From positions 3,472,001 through 3,536,000 of the forward strand of contig LR782234.1 of assembly GCA_902825215.1 (NCBI GenBank): DNA of 64,000 nt. Direction: 5' to 3'. Positions 18,352 through 27,311 of the stretch are shown here, one piece after another. How positions within the stretch are numbered: the first letter of the stretch is position 1; every line of letters starts with the position of its first letter. A model generated the notes under the pieces. The model searched no databases and was not told the origin of the DNA. It worked only from the letters and a program-made list of their open reading frames with translations. This stretch comes from Pseudomonas fluorescens. Lineage in GTDB: Bacteria > Pseudomonadota > Gammaproteobacteria > Pseudomonadales > Pseudomonadaceae. A program made the translations under genes and the position numbers.

Positions 18352-19631
18352 CCATCGCCTTCCTGTTCGTCGCCCTTTTCGCTTTGATGTTCATTGGCGT
18401 GCCCATCGCCATTTCCCTCGGTCTGGCAGGCTCTCTGACGATCATTTTCTTCAGTCCCGATTCCGTGCGTTCGCTGGCGATCAAGCTGTTCGAGACCTCG
18501 GAGCATTACACCCTGCTGGCGATTCCGTTTTTCCTCCTCGCCGGGGCATTCATGACCACCGGCGGGGTTGCCCGTCGCCTGATCGACTTTGCCAATGCCT
18601 GTGTCGGGCACATTCGTGGCGGCCTGGCCATCGCGGCGGTGCTGGCGTGCATGCTGTTTGCCGCCCTCTCCGGCTCCAGCCCGGCGACCGTGGCAGCGGT
18701 GGGTTCGATCGCCATCGCCGGTATGGTCCGTTCCGGGTATCCGCAGGCCTTCGGCGCAGGGATCATCTGCAACGCCGGGACCCTCGGTATTCTGATTCCG
18801 CCGTCGATCGTGATGGTGGTGTATGCCGCCGCCACCGAAACCTCGGTCGGCAAGCTGTTCATGGCCGGGGTGATACCGGGCCTGCTGCTGGGCACGGCGT
18901 TGATGGTGGCGATCTACATTGTCGCGGTGAAAAAGAACCTGCCCGCCCTGCCCCGCGCGACACTGCGCGAATTTCTCGCCACGGCACGCCAGGCCATCTG
19001 GGGCCTGTTGCTGATGGTGATCATCCTTGGCGGGATCTATTCGGGAATGTTCACGCCCACCGAAGCGGCGGCCGTGGCAGCGGTCTACTCGGCGTTCATT
19101 GCGCTGTTCGTCTACAAGGACCTGACGTTTCGCGAGACGCCCAAAGTGCTGCTCGAGTCGGCCAAGCTGAGCATCATGCTGATGTTCATCATCGCCAACG
19201 CCATGCTCTTCGCCCATGTGCTGACCACTGAACAACTGCCGCAGCAGATCACCGCGTGGGTGATCGAAGCCGGCCTGACCCCGGTCACGTTCCTCCTGGT
19301 GGTGAACATCGTGTTGCTGATTGCCGGCGCGTTCATGGAGCCGTCAGCGATCATCCTGATTCTGGCGCCGATTCTGTTCCCCATCGCGATGAAGCTGGGC
19401 ATCGACCCGATTCACCTGGGGATCATCATGGTGGTCAACCTGGAGATCGGCCTGATCACGCCACCGGTGGGCCTGAACCTGTTTGTCACTTCGGCGGTGA
19501 CCGGCATGTCCCTGCCCGCGACCATCCGGGCGGCGATGCCCTGGCTGATGATTCTGCTGCTGTTCCTCGTGCTGATTACCTATGTGCCGTGGATTTCGCT
19601 GGTACTGCCGACCTGGCTGGGGATGAGCTGA
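18348..19631 (+). CDS. dctM: TRAP transporter large permease DctM
   Basis: A 427-residue permease with about 12 hydrophobic helices, the normal DctM length. Family blocks include LLAIPFFLLAGAFMTTGG, LSGSSPATVAAVGSI, GIICNAGTLGILIPPSIVMVVYA and the C-terminal NLEIGLITPPVGLNLFV. It forms the sodium-driven channel for C4-dicarboxylates with DctP and DctQ. The ATG overlaps the dctQ stop. About 70 bases without features separate it from the TAXI-type binding protein. Confidence 0.93.
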   Translation: MTIAFLFVALFALMFIGVPIAISLGLAGSLTIIFFSPDSVRSLAIKLFETSEHYTLLAIPFFLLAGAFMTTGGVARRLIDFANACVGHIRGGLAIAAVLACMLFAALSGSSPATVAAVGSIAIAGMVRSGYPQAFGAGIICNAGTLGILIPPSIVMVVYAAATETSVGKLFMAGVIPGLLLGTALMVAIYIVAVKKNLPALPRATLREFLATARQAIWGLLLMVIILGGIYSGMFTPTEAAAVAAVYSAFIALFVYKDLTFRETPKVLLESAKLSIMLMFIIANAMLFAHVLTTEQLPQQITAWVIEAGLTPVTFLLVVNIVLLIAGAFMEPSAIILILAPILFPIAMKLGIDPIHLGIIMVVNLEIGLITPPVGLNLFVTSAVTGMSLPATIRAAMPWLMILLLFLVLITYVPWISLVLPTWLGMS

Positions 19632-19700
19632 TGCCCGCACCCGTGCCGTGCAGCGCTAACACACTCTGCTGACAACCATAACAAGACGGAGAGATTGCCC

Positions 19701-20651
19701 ATGCGAGTCAAAACACGCTTTGCCCTGTTGGCCGCCGCCACCCTGGCATTGAGCAGCGCGGCACAGGCCGCGCCGGTGTTCATCAATATCCTGACCGGAG
19801 GCACCAGCGGGGTGTATTACCCGATCGGTGTGGGCTTGTCGCAGATCTACAGCGACGGTATTGCCGGTTCGAAAACCTCAGTCCAAGCCACCAAAGCCTC
19901 GGTGGAAAATCTCAATCTGTTACAGGCCGGTCGTGGCGAGTTGGCGCTGGCCTTGGGCGATTCGGTGGCGGACGCGAAAAACGGCGTAGAAGACGCCGGT
20001 TTCAAAGCGCCCCTGACCAAACTGCGTGCCCTCGGCGGCGCCTACCCCAATTACATTCAGATCGTCGCCAGCCAGGAATCGGGGATCAAGTCCCTCGCCG
20101 ACCTCAAAGGCAAGACCATCTCGGTCGGCGCACCGAAGTCCGGGACCGAACTCAACGCCCGGGCCATTTTCAAAGCCGCCGGCCTGACCTACGAGGACAT
20201 GGGCAAGGTGCAATACCTGCCCTTCGCCGAATCGGTGGAGCTGATCAAGAACCGCCAACTGGACGCCACACTGCAATCCTCCGGACTGGGCATGGCGGCG
20301 ATTCGCGACTTGTCTTCGGTGATGCCACTGAACTACATCGCCATTCCGCCTGAGGTGGTGAGCAAAATCGGCAACCCGGCGTATCAGAGCGCGATGATTC
20401 CGGCCAACACCTATGACGGTCAGGCCGCAGCCGTACCGACCGTAGCGATCACCAATATTCTGGTGACCCGCGCCGACCTGCCCGAAGACGTCGTCTACCA
20501 GATGACCCGACTGCTGTTCGAGAACCTCACGCGGCTGGGCAATTCGCATTCGGCTGCCAAGGACATCAAACTGGAAACAGCGGCGAAAAACCTGCCGATC
20601 GACCTGCATCCCGGCGCCGCACGTTACTACCAGGAAAAAGGCGCGTTGTAA
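19701..20651 (+). CDS. TAXI-family TRAP binding protein
   Basis: A 316-residue periplasmic binding protein of the TAXI (TRAP-associated extracytoplasmic immunogenic) family. The signal peptide ends AAQAA. Family features are FINILTGGTSGVYYPIGVGL, the block ASVENLNLLQAGRGELALALGDSV and GKTISVGAPKSGTELNARAIF. ATG at 19701 is chosen because GGAGAG lies seven bases upstream; a TTG two codons earlier is less likely. The substrate is unknown; some TAXI systems carry glutamate or related acids. The partner fused permease and DUF1850 protein follow. A 14-base-pair perfect hairpin lies between this gene and the permease. Confidence 0.9.
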   Translation: MRVKTRFALLAAATLALSSAAQAAPVFINILTGGTSGVYYPIGVGLSQIYSDGIAGSKTSVQATKASVENLNLLQAGRGELALALGDSVADAKNGVEDAGFKAPLTKLRALGGAYPNYIQIVASQESGIKSLADLKGKTISVGAPKSGTELNARAIFKAAGLTYEDMGKVQYLPFAESVELIKNRQLDATLQSSGLGMAAIRDLSSVMPLNYIAIPPEVVSKIGNPAYQSAMIPANTYDGQAAAVPTVAITNILVTRADLPEDVVYQMTRLLFENLTRLGNSHSAAKDIKLETAAKNLPIDLHPGAARYYQEKGAL

Positions 20652-20660
20652 TCGCCCCAT

Positions 20661-20694
20661 GGCGCAGTGGCGACCCGAGCGTCGCCACTGCGCC
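20661..20694 (+). terminator. 14-bp perfect hairpin after TAXI gene
   Basis: GGCGCAGTGGCGAC (20661-20674) and its exact reverse complement (20681-20694) enclose a six-base loop, starting nine bases after the stop codon. No T-run follows, so complete termination is unlikely. Its position between binding-protein and permease genes mirrors the hairpin after dctP, supporting an expression-ratio role. Confidence 0.65.
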
Positions 20695-20732
20695 CGTGAT
20701 TCCTTCCAGCGTAGTCATGAGGCAGGCCGCCA

Positions 20733-22760
20733 ATGAGCGATGAGCATCACGGCATTTCCGCGAACCCGCGGGACTGGCCAAAAGCGCTGTTTTACGTAGC
20801 GCTGCTGTTTTCGGTATTCCAGATCATCACCGCAGCCTTTGCCCCGATCTCCAGTCAGGTGCTGCGCGCGGTGCACGTCGGCTTCCTGTTGTGGGTGGTC
20901 TTTCTTAGCTACCCGGCTTACGGCCAGAGCCGCCCCTGGCAACCACTGGCCTGGCTGCTCAGCCTGGCAGGCATCGGCGCCGCGCTGTATCAGTGGGTGT
21001 TCGAAGCGGATCTGATCCAGCGTTCCGGCGACCTGACGTCGACCGACATGCTCGTTGGCGTGGTGCTGATTGCGCTGGTCTTCGAAGCGGCGCGGCGGGT
21101 GATGGGCATTGCGCTGCCGATCATCTGCGGCTTGTTCCTCGCCTACGGACTGTTCGGTGAATACCTGCCCGGCGAACTGGCCCACCGTGGCTATGGCGTT
21201 GACCAGATCATCAATCAGTTGTCCTTTGGCACCGAAGGTCTGTACGGCACGCCGACCTACGTTTCAGCCACCTACATCTTCCTGTTCATCCTGTTTGGCG
21301 CGTTCCTCGAACAGGCCGGGATGATCAAGCTGTTCACCGATTTCGCCATGGGCCTGTTCGGTCACAAGCTCGGTGGGCCGGCCAAGGTCGCCGTGGCTTC
21401 GTCAGCGTTGATGGGGACCATCACCGGCTCGGGCATCGCCAACGTGGTGACCACCGGGCAATTCACCATTCCACTGATGAAACGCTTCGGCTACCGGGCG
21501 GCTTTTGCCGGCGGCGTCGAGGCCACTTCGAGCATGGGCAGCCAGATCATGCCGCCGGTGATGGGTGCAGTGGCGTTCATCATGGCGGAAACCATCAATG
21601 TGCCGTTCGTGGAAATCGCCAAGGCCGCGTTGATCCCGGCCATTCTGTATTTCGGTTCGGTGTTCTGGATGGTCCATCTGGAAGCCAAACGCTCCAACCT
21701 GCAGGGCTTGCCCAAAGACCAATGCCCCAGCGCATTCGGCGCGGTCAAGGAGCGCTGGTATCTGCTGATCCCGCTGCTGGTGCTGGTTTACCTGTTGTTT
21801 TCCGGGCGCACGCCGCTGTTTTCCGGGATGGTCGGCCTGGCCTTGACGGCGATTGTGATTCTCGGTTCGGCGATCATTTTCCGGGTGCACAGCTTCGGTC
21901 TGCGCTGTGCGTTCTGGATTGCCCTGGGTGTGCTGTGCACAGGCTTTTTCCAGCTGGGGATCGCGGTGATTTTCGCCGTCGTTGCGGTGCTGGTGCTGGT
22001 TTGCGCATTCATCAAGGGCGGTCGCGAGACCCTGCTGATCTGCCTGCACGCCTTGGTCGAAGGTGCACGCCATGCGGTGCCGGTGGGCATTGCCTGTGCG
22101 CTGGTGGGGGTGATCATCGGCATCGTTTCGCTCACTGGCGTGGCGTCGACGTTTGCTGGCTACATTCTGGCCATCGGCCGCGACAACCTGCTGCTATCGC
22201 TGATCCTGACGATGATCACCTGCCTGGTACTGGGCATGGGCATTCCGACCATTCCCAACTACATCATCACCAGTTCAATTGCCGCGCCGGCGCTGCTGGA
22301 GCTGGGCGTGCCGCTGATTGTGTCGCACATGTTCGTGTTCTATTTCGGCATCCTCGCTGACCTCACGCCACCCGTCGCCCTCGCCTGCTTTGCCGCTGCG
22401 CCGATCGCCAAGGAAAGCGGCTTCAAGATCAGCCTGTGGGCGGTGCGCATCGCGCTGGCCGGTTTCATCATTCCGTTCATGGCGGTGTACAACCCGGCGT
22501 TGATGCTGCAAGGCGACAATCTGTGGATGAGCGCTTACATGCTGCTGAAAACCGTTCTGGCGGTCGGCCTGTGGGGCGTCGCGTCCACCGGTTTTCTGCA
22601 ACGCAAAATGGCAGTCTGGGAGCGCTTGCTCAGTCTTGCCGCAGGGGCACTGCTGATCGTCGCGCTGCCGCTGACCGATGAACTCGGCTTCGCCCTCGGC
22701 ATTCTGGTTTTGTTTCAGCACGTCTGGCGCTCACGCCGCGCCGGGCTGGCACCGGCATGA
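20733..22760 (+). CDS. TRAP transporter fused permease (4TM/12TM)
   Basis: A 675-residue permease in which the small and large TRAP subunits are one chain, as is normal for TAXI systems. The N-terminal four-helix part (20-125) is followed by the DctM-like part with LFGHKLGGPAKVAVASSALMG, SGIANVVTTGQFTIPLMKRFGYR, GGVEATSSMGSQIMPPVMGAVAFIMAE and GMGIPTIPNYIITSSIAAPAL. About 16 or more helices are predicted by eye. It overlaps the downstream DUF1850 gene by four bases. The transporter probably uses a sodium gradient; the substrate is not known. Confidence 0.93.
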   Translation: MSDEHHGISANPRDWPKALFYVALLFSVFQIITAAFAPISSQVLRAVHVGFLLWVVFLSYPAYGQSRPWQPLAWLLSLAGIGAALYQWVFEADLIQRSGDLTSTDMLVGVVLIALVFEAARRVMGIALPIICGLFLAYGLFGEYLPGELAHRGYGVDQIINQLSFGTEGLYGTPTYVSATYIFLFILFGAFLEQAGMIKLFTDFAMGLFGHKLGGPAKVAVASSALMGTITGSGIANVVTTGQFTIPLMKRFGYRAAFAGGVEATSSMGSQIMPPVMGAVAFIMAETINVPFVEIAKAALIPAILYFGSVFWMVHLEAKRSNLQGLPKDQCPSAFGAVKERWYLLIPLLVLVYLLFSGRTPLFSGMVGLALTAIVILGSAIIFRVHSFGLRCAFWIALGVLCTGFFQLGIAVIFAVVAVLVLVCAFIKGGRETLLICLHALVEGARHAVPVGIACALVGVIIGIVSLTGVASTFAGYILAIGRDNLLLSLILTMITCLVLGMGIPTIPNYIITSSIAAPALLELGVPLIVSHMFVFYFGILADLTPPVALACFAAAPIAKESGFKISLWAVRIALAGFIIPFMAVYNPALMLQGDNLWMSAYMLLKTVLAVGLWGVASTGFLQRKMAVWERLLSLAAGALLIVALPLTDELGFALGILVLFQHVWRSRRAGLAPA

Positions 22761-23146
22761 TTGGTTTGTGTCTGGGGCTGGCCGGCAGCCTCTGGGCACA
22801 ACTGCCGGTCAGCCACTTCACCCTGGCGTGGAACCACAGCATCGAGAAGATTCGCTGGGAAGAAGATTACCGCGTCATCGCTGAAGGTCTGGTGCTGCAC
22901 GAAGCACGAGTACGCGGCAATGGCGCCGGCATGGACATCCCCGATGACGCGCGACTGGACAACGGCAGCTGGCACTTCCAGCGCCGCGTGCCGCCCCAAC
23001 AACCGCTGAAACTGGGGCGTACACCCGAGGCGGGCGATTATCAGTTGTGCATCGAGGGCGACTGTCAGTCGATGAGCCGCTGGGTCGGCGCGCCGACAAG
23101 CGCGCAACCGTTCGTTGAGCTATGGAGCTGCGAGATCGCTGGATAA
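22757..23146 (+). CDS. DUF1850 protein, accessory to TAXI TRAP
   Basis: A 129-residue protein with an N-terminal hydrophobic signal (IGLCLGLAGSLWAQ), so probably exported. DUF1850 features: FTLAWNHSIEKIRWEEDYRV, EARVRGNGAGMDIPDDA and a C-terminal Cys pair (LCIEGDCQSM) that could form a disulfide. DUF1850 genes are repeatedly found next to fused TRAP permeases, so a role in that transporter is inferred from neighbourhood only. The start overlaps the permease stop (ATGA), indicating translational coupling. Confidence 0.85.
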   Translation: MIGLCLGLAGSLWAQLPVSHFTLAWNHSIEKIRWEEDYRVIAEGLVLHEARVRGNGAGMDIPDDARLDNGSWHFQRRVPPQQPLKLGRTPEAGDYQLCIEGDCQSMSRWVGAPTSAQPFVELWSCEIAG

Positions 23147-23234
23147 TCGTCATTCAGCGCCCGCTCCTCTTTTGCATGGAACCCTGCCTTCACCGCCGTT
23201 CTCTATCGCAGAACCAACGGAGGAGGAATTCCCT

Positions 23235-24551
23235 ATGATCGCCCCTGAAACCGGTATGAAGCCGGGTGAGCGCTATCGCATTGACAGCGTCGAGCGCGCG
23301 CCGCAGTTTCCTGGCTTTTTCCTTGACGGCAAGTATTACCTGGGCCCCGAACTGCAGACCGCGGTCGGTTGGCTCGAAGGCCAGACGTTTGTCTACGACA
23401 TGCTCGATCCCAACGGCGAGCCGATCTACCCGGACCGGGTCGTCGGCCGGATCGAAGCGCTGACGCTGGTGATGGCCGACGGCTTGCGCCTGGCCGTCGA
23501 GCGGGTGCCCTACGAAGCGGAAACCGTGCAGCCGGCCGCGGCGCCTGAAACCCTCGCACCGAAACGCGCAATGCCCAGCCCGCGCCTGGCGGGCAAACTG
23601 GTGGTCATCACCGGCGCCTCCAGCGGCATCGGCCGGGCGACCGCGCATGCGTTTGCCGACGAGCATGCGCGGTTGGTGCTGGCTGCGCGTGACGGCGAGG
23701 CGCTGGCCGAGGTGGTCGACGAATGCGCGGCGCGGGGTGCACAAGCGTTGGCGGTGCGCACCGATGTCACTTCCAATGAGCAAATGCTGCAACTGGCCGA
23801 GCAGGCAGCGGAATTCGGCAATGGCCGCATCGACGTCTGGATCAACAATGCCGGTGTTGGCGCAGTGGGCGATTTCGAGCAGACGCCGCTGAAGGTGCAT
23901 GAACAGGTTCTACAGACCGACCTGCTCGGTTATCTGCGCGGCGCGTATGTGGTGTGGCCATATTTCAAACAGCAACAACAGGGGATTCTGATCAACACGC
24001 TGTCGCTCGGCAGTTGGGTGGCGCAGCCGTATGCGGCGGCGTATTCGGCGAGCAAATATGGCTTGATCGGTCTCACCGAAGCCCTGCGCGGCGAACTGGT
24101 CGGCCAGCCGAATATTCACGTATGCAACATCTATCCGGCGGTCATCGATACACCGGGTTTTCGCGACGGTGCCAACTACACCGGCCATGCGCTGAAGCCG
24201 CCACCGCCGATTTACGATCCGCAGCGAGTGGCGAGCGCGATGGTCGATTGCGCGCTCAAGCCAAAAGCGCAGATGACTGTAGGCAGTGCGGCAACCCTCG
24301 CTCGCGTGGCGCATTTTCTCCTGCCGGGCTTTTCGCAATTGTCGGGCTGGCTGACCCGCCGAGGCATCCAGCGCAGCCCCGCCATGAAAACCTCGTCGGG
24401 TAATCTGTTCTCGCCGCCCAGTGGCGAGCGGCGCGTGGACGGCGGCTGGCGCCAGCCGACAAGACCGTCACCGCTGCTGGTGGCTGGCGCCGCGATGCTG
24501 GTCGGTGGCTGCCTGCTGGCGATCAATCGATCACGCGGGCGCCACCGCTAG
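23235..24551 (+). CDS. SDR oxidoreductase with N-terminal extension and C-terminal membrane anchor
   Basis: A 438-residue protein. A very strong AGGAGGAA fixes the start at 23235, after which residues 1-85 form an extra domain (GERYRIDSVERAPQFPGFFLDGKYY, GRIEALTLVMADGLRLAVE) that I do not recognise. The Rossmann SDR domain (about 115-360) has TGASSGIG, NNAGVG and the catalytic YSASKYG, with LRGELV after it. A C-terminal helix (PLLVAGAAMLVGGCLLAI) would anchor it to the inner membrane. SDRs of this DltE-like group are often misannotated as alcohol dehydrogenases; the substrate is unknown. Typical SDRs are about 250 residues, so both extensions stand out. Confidence 0.85.
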   Translation: MIAPETGMKPGERYRIDSVERAPQFPGFFLDGKYYLGPELQTAVGWLEGQTFVYDMLDPNGEPIYPDRVVGRIEALTLVMADGLRLAVERVPYEAETVQPAAAPETLAPKRAMPSPRLAGKLVVITGASSGIGRATAHAFADEHARLVLAARDGEALAEVVDECAARGAQALAVRTDVTSNEQMLQLAEQAAEFGNGRIDVWINNAGVGAVGDFEQTPLKVHEQVLQTDLLGYLRGAYVVWPYFKQQQQGILINTLSLGSWVAQPYAAAYSASKYGLIGLTEALRGELVGQPNIHVCNIYPAVIDTPGFRDGANYTGHALKPPPPIYDPQRVASAMVDCALKPKAQMTVGSAATLARVAHFLLPGFSQLSGWLTRRGIQRSPAMKTSSGNLFSPPSGERRVDGGWRQPTRPSPLLVAGAAMLVGGCLLAINRSRGRHR

Positions 24552-24575
24552 CCAGCGTCCGGCGAGCGGTGGCGC
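24539..24575. terminator. Bidirectional terminator hairpin
   Basis: GCGCCACCGCT (24539-24549) and its exact reverse complement (24565-24575) flank a 15-base loop between the convergent SDR and methyltransferase genes. The left arm overlaps the end of the SDR gene. There is no clear T-run on either side. Confidence 0.6.
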
Positions 24576-24584
24576 GATGAAGCG

Positions 24585-25529
24585 TCACTGCTCGCGGGTC
24601 ACCGTCAGCGCCACCACGGCGATGCGCTCGGCCAGAGCATATTCAGGCTTGACCAGTTCCTCGCCGAACACGTCCGGGTCCAGTTCTTCATAAGTCCACG
24701 CATACCTGCCGCCGGCCACCAGCGGTTTGATCGCTTCGAGGAACGGATCCTGCCCGGCCTGAATCGCCACCCCGGTGTAGACCAGCAACGTCCCGCCGAG
24801 CGCCAGACGCGGCAGCGCTTCACGCACGATACGCACCGACAGCCCCTCGCCCAACGCCCCGCCACCGTGGCGATAGGCGCGCTGATGCTGGTCGTTCATG
24901 TACGGCGGGTTGGCGATGATCAGGTCAAACTCGCCTTCGACGCTGGCCAGCAGATCGCTGTGGTAGGCCGATACGTTGTCAGCCCCGGCCAGCTCTGCGT
25001 TGACCGCGGTCATGCGCAACGCCTGCGGGTTGATGTCGACCGCCAGCACCTCGGCCTCTCGGCGTGCCCGGGCGATGATCACCGCCCCTGCCCCGCTACC
25101 GCAGCCAATGTCCACCGCACGTTTGATCGGGGCGAAGCGGTGCTGCAATTGCGCTTCGATGACGCGGGCGAACCGATAGGTATCGGGGCCGAAAAACACC
25201 GCGTCGTTGGCGGTGGTGGGAAACGCTGAGTGCACGAACAAGCGGTCATTGAGCGTCGACCAGCGCACATGGCTGCGCCACAGCGAACCCTGCTGCTCGA
25301 TGATCCCCGCCTGTTCCAGATGCCCCAACTCATCGGCGGAAAACAGCTCACCGGCAAACGGCATCGACCAGCCGAACACGTCACGAAAATCCTTGGCCAA
25401 CGGGCTGGCAAAACGCTGATAAACCCGTTCGTGGGTCAGCGGCGTTGGGGTGATGAAACGATAACCGCTGTCCTGCAAGCGTTTACCCAATTCGAAAAGC
25501 GTTCGATCCGAAGTTTCCTGTAGCGACAT
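24585..25529 (-). CDS. Class I SAM-dependent methyltransferase
   Basis: A 314-residue methyltransferase. The Rossmann domain has motif I DIGCGSGAG, an acidic motif II (VLAVDINPQAL) and the catalytic NPPY of N-methyltransferases acting on glutamine side chains or nucleic acid bases (PrmC/RlmG-like). The N-terminal 115 residues form a separate region with TPLTHERVYQRFASPLAKDFRDVFGWS. The start at 25529 is set by AGGAGG a few bases upstream. It lies 14 bases after the diiron-oxygenase-like gene on the same strand, so they are probably one operon. The methyl acceptor is unknown. Confidence 0.82.
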   Translation of the reverse strand: MSLQETSDRTLFELGKRLQDSGYRFITPTPLTHERVYQRFASPLAKDFRDVFGWSMPFAGELFSADELGHLEQAGIIEQQGSLWRSHVRWSTLNDRLFVHSAFPTTANDAVFFGPDTYRFARVIEAQLQHRFAPIKRAVDIGCGSGAGAVIIARARREAEVLAVDINPQALRMTAVNAELAGADNVSAYHSDLLASVEGEFDLIIANPPYMNDQHQRAYRHGGGALGEGLSVRIVREALPRLALGGTLLVYTGVAIQAGQDPFLEAIKPLVAGGRYAWTYEELDPDVFGEELVKPEYALAERIAVVALTVTREQ

Positions 25530-25543
25530 GCAGCCTCCTGTGG

Positions 25544-26917
25544 TCAACGCAAACGGTCGCGCAATTGAATGAAGCGTCGGGTCGCAAACAGCCCGGCCGG
25601 ACGCCAGTGCCGCTGCGGTTGCAGCCAGGGTTGCAGCTTGCGCATCTGTTCGACAGGCGGCAGATTTTCCAGGCTTTTCTCCAGCGTGCGCTGCTCGGCA
25701 TCAGCGATCTCGAGTTGCTCATCCGCTGCCGCGCCCCTGCTTGCGACGTAGGGCCGGTGCGCGTTGTCCGGGCAGTCACCGGTGATCCAGTCGCTGAGCA
25801 ATTGTTTTTCGTAACCGTTGAACACCCCGAACATCACCGCTTCGCTGCCCTCGATCAGGCGCCAGAAACGGCTTTGCTCAACCGGCTGGCCACGTTTGAT
25901 CCAGCTCTTGCGCTCCAGCGCCGCGAGGAAATCGGCCATCTGCCCCGGCGCCGCCAGCCACTGATTGATGGTGCGGTCTTCGATCCGGCAATAGTCGGAA
26001 TGCATGTGCTGGCCGAAGAACGCTTTGCGTTCAAGCATCGACACCACGGCCCGCTGCAGATCGAACTCCTGAATGACCGCCGTCGAGCCTTTGCCCAGAT
26101 CGTTGAGGCGATAGCCGACGGTCATGCGCCGGTAAAAATCCTCGCGCTCCGGGCCTGCCGGGATCAGCCGCAACAGCGCTTGCACAGCCTTGCGCGCATG
26201 GCCGGTGCTGGCGTTATCGATGGTCACGTGCAGACGGAAATATTGCGGGTCGATGCCCAGTTCGGCCAATTCGTACGAGCTGATCAACAGGTGCAGAGGT
26301 GGCTGCTCGTAGCCCAGGTTGTAACCGATGACTTCCGGCAGAAACTCATCGCCGAAACGCCCCAGCGCCAGTTGCAAGGCGCCTTGCAGAAAGTACTCGT
26401 CGGCCAGACGTTGCAGGTCGGCGCAATCGTGCTCGGCCAGCAACTTGCGGTAGATCACCACATGGTTCTGGCGTGGCACGCCGTCGCCCAACTCCTCGAG
26501 ATAGGTATCGAGCAGGTAGTCGAAACGCTGGTCCTGCCAGTGCGTAGGAATGCCCGCTAGCCAGGCGCCGTCGACTTCCTTGGTCGGCGCCACATGCTGG
26601 AGAAAATACAGCGCGTGGGACTTGTTGCGGAAATAGCGCCGGTCCGCACCCTGCTGGCGCGCCGACAGGTATTCGGCGTATTGCGCCGCGACATCGGCAC
26701 AGTGCGCCTCCGACCATTGCGCCAAAGCCTCAGGCTGTGACGGCAGATCCAGCGGCAGCTCGGCGGCCAGTTTCAGTTGTTGGCGAAGCAGATCGTAGGC
26801 AGTCCGGTCAACCGCAGAATCTTCTGCCAACAGCCGATCATAAAGATCGTGATAAGAGACCGGATGCGACACGGCCCTGTGTGAAGACTTCTTGATCGGG
26901 ATGTCGATCAGCGTCAT
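25544..26917 (-). CDS. Iron-containing redox enzyme family protein (heme-oxygenase-like fold)
   Basis: A 457-residue protein. The central region (about 150-300) resembles the heme-oxygenase-like diiron oxidase (HDO) superfamily, which includes UndA and BesC. In it I see an Asp/Glu-rich helix (FDYLLDTYLEELGDG), YNLGYEQPPLHLLISSYELAELG and LHVTIDNASTGHARKAVQALL, where the Asp and His would be iron ligands. The N-terminal and C-terminal extensions are not recognised. The start at 26917 is supported by GGGGAG. HDO enzymes activate oxygen for unusual C-C or C-N chemistry; the substrate here is unknown. Pairing with a methyltransferase suggests a small tailoring pathway, which is inference. Confidence 0.72.
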   Translation of the reverse strand: MTLIDIPIKKSSHRAVSHPVSYHDLYDRLLAEDSAVDRTAYDLLRQQLKLAAELPLDLPSQPEALAQWSEAHCADVAAQYAEYLSARQQGADRRYFRNKSHALYFLQHVAPTKEVDGAWLAGIPTHWQDQRFDYLLDTYLEELGDGVPRQNHVVIYRKLLAEHDCADLQRLADEYFLQGALQLALGRFGDEFLPEVIGYNLGYEQPPLHLLISSYELAELGIDPQYFRLHVTIDNASTGHARKAVQALLRLIPAGPEREDFYRRMTVGYRLNDLGKGSTAVIQEFDLQRAVVSMLERKAFFGQHMHSDYCRIEDRTINQWLAAPGQMADFLAALERKSWIKRGQPVEQSRFWRLIEGSEAVMFGVFNGYEKQLLSDWITGDCPDNAHRPYVASRGAAADEQLEIADAEQRTLEKSLENLPPVEQMRKLQPWLQPQRHWRPAGLFATRRFIQLRDRLR

Positions 26918-27119
26918 GGCAGCTCCCCTCATCAAATGCATGCTCATAAACGAGAGAGTCGCCGCCGGTTAAAATAATTCCTTTTTTCAGCGCAGCGACG
27001 GAGCCAACGGTGCATCCCCGATTGGCGATGTCATCACCCCAGGAAAAAACGCCCGGACAGCACTGGCCGCCCAGGCTAAATCCTGATCTGTTCGGCGAAT
27101 CGCGTAAGCAAAAGCGCGA

Positions 27120-27272
27120 TTACTTTTTCTCTTCGGCCGACTCGCCTTGCTGTATCTGCAACGAAGCCTTGCTCTTGTCGCCTTCCTTGTTGGGCGCATC
27201 GTTCGAGCCTTCGAAGCAGCCTTGCAGCAGCAACATCGAGCAGAAACCGAGGCATACGCAGAGGGTTTTCAT
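27120..27272 (-). CDS. 50-residue small lipoprotein
   Basis: A gene shorter than 60 codons. CAGGAGA lies six bases before the ATG at 27272. The product opens MKTLCVCLGFCSMLLLQGC: a short signal peptide with a lipobox LLQGC (modified Cys19). The mature part is highly charged (EGSNDAPNKEGDKSKASLQ, ending EEKK). Its length and composition resemble small entericidin-like or stress-associated lipoproteins, but I cannot name a family. It stands 39 bases upstream of the 3' end of the dehydrogenase gene... on the same strand the dehydrogenase (27312-28487) precedes it, so it may be the distal gene of that transcript. Confidence 0.7.
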   Translation of the reverse strand: MKTLCVCLGFCSMLLLQGCFEGSNDAPNKEGDKSKASLQIQQGESAEEKK

Positions 27273-27311
27273 GGGTGTCTCCTGACGGGGTTGGGGAACA
27301 TTCGGCGTTGA

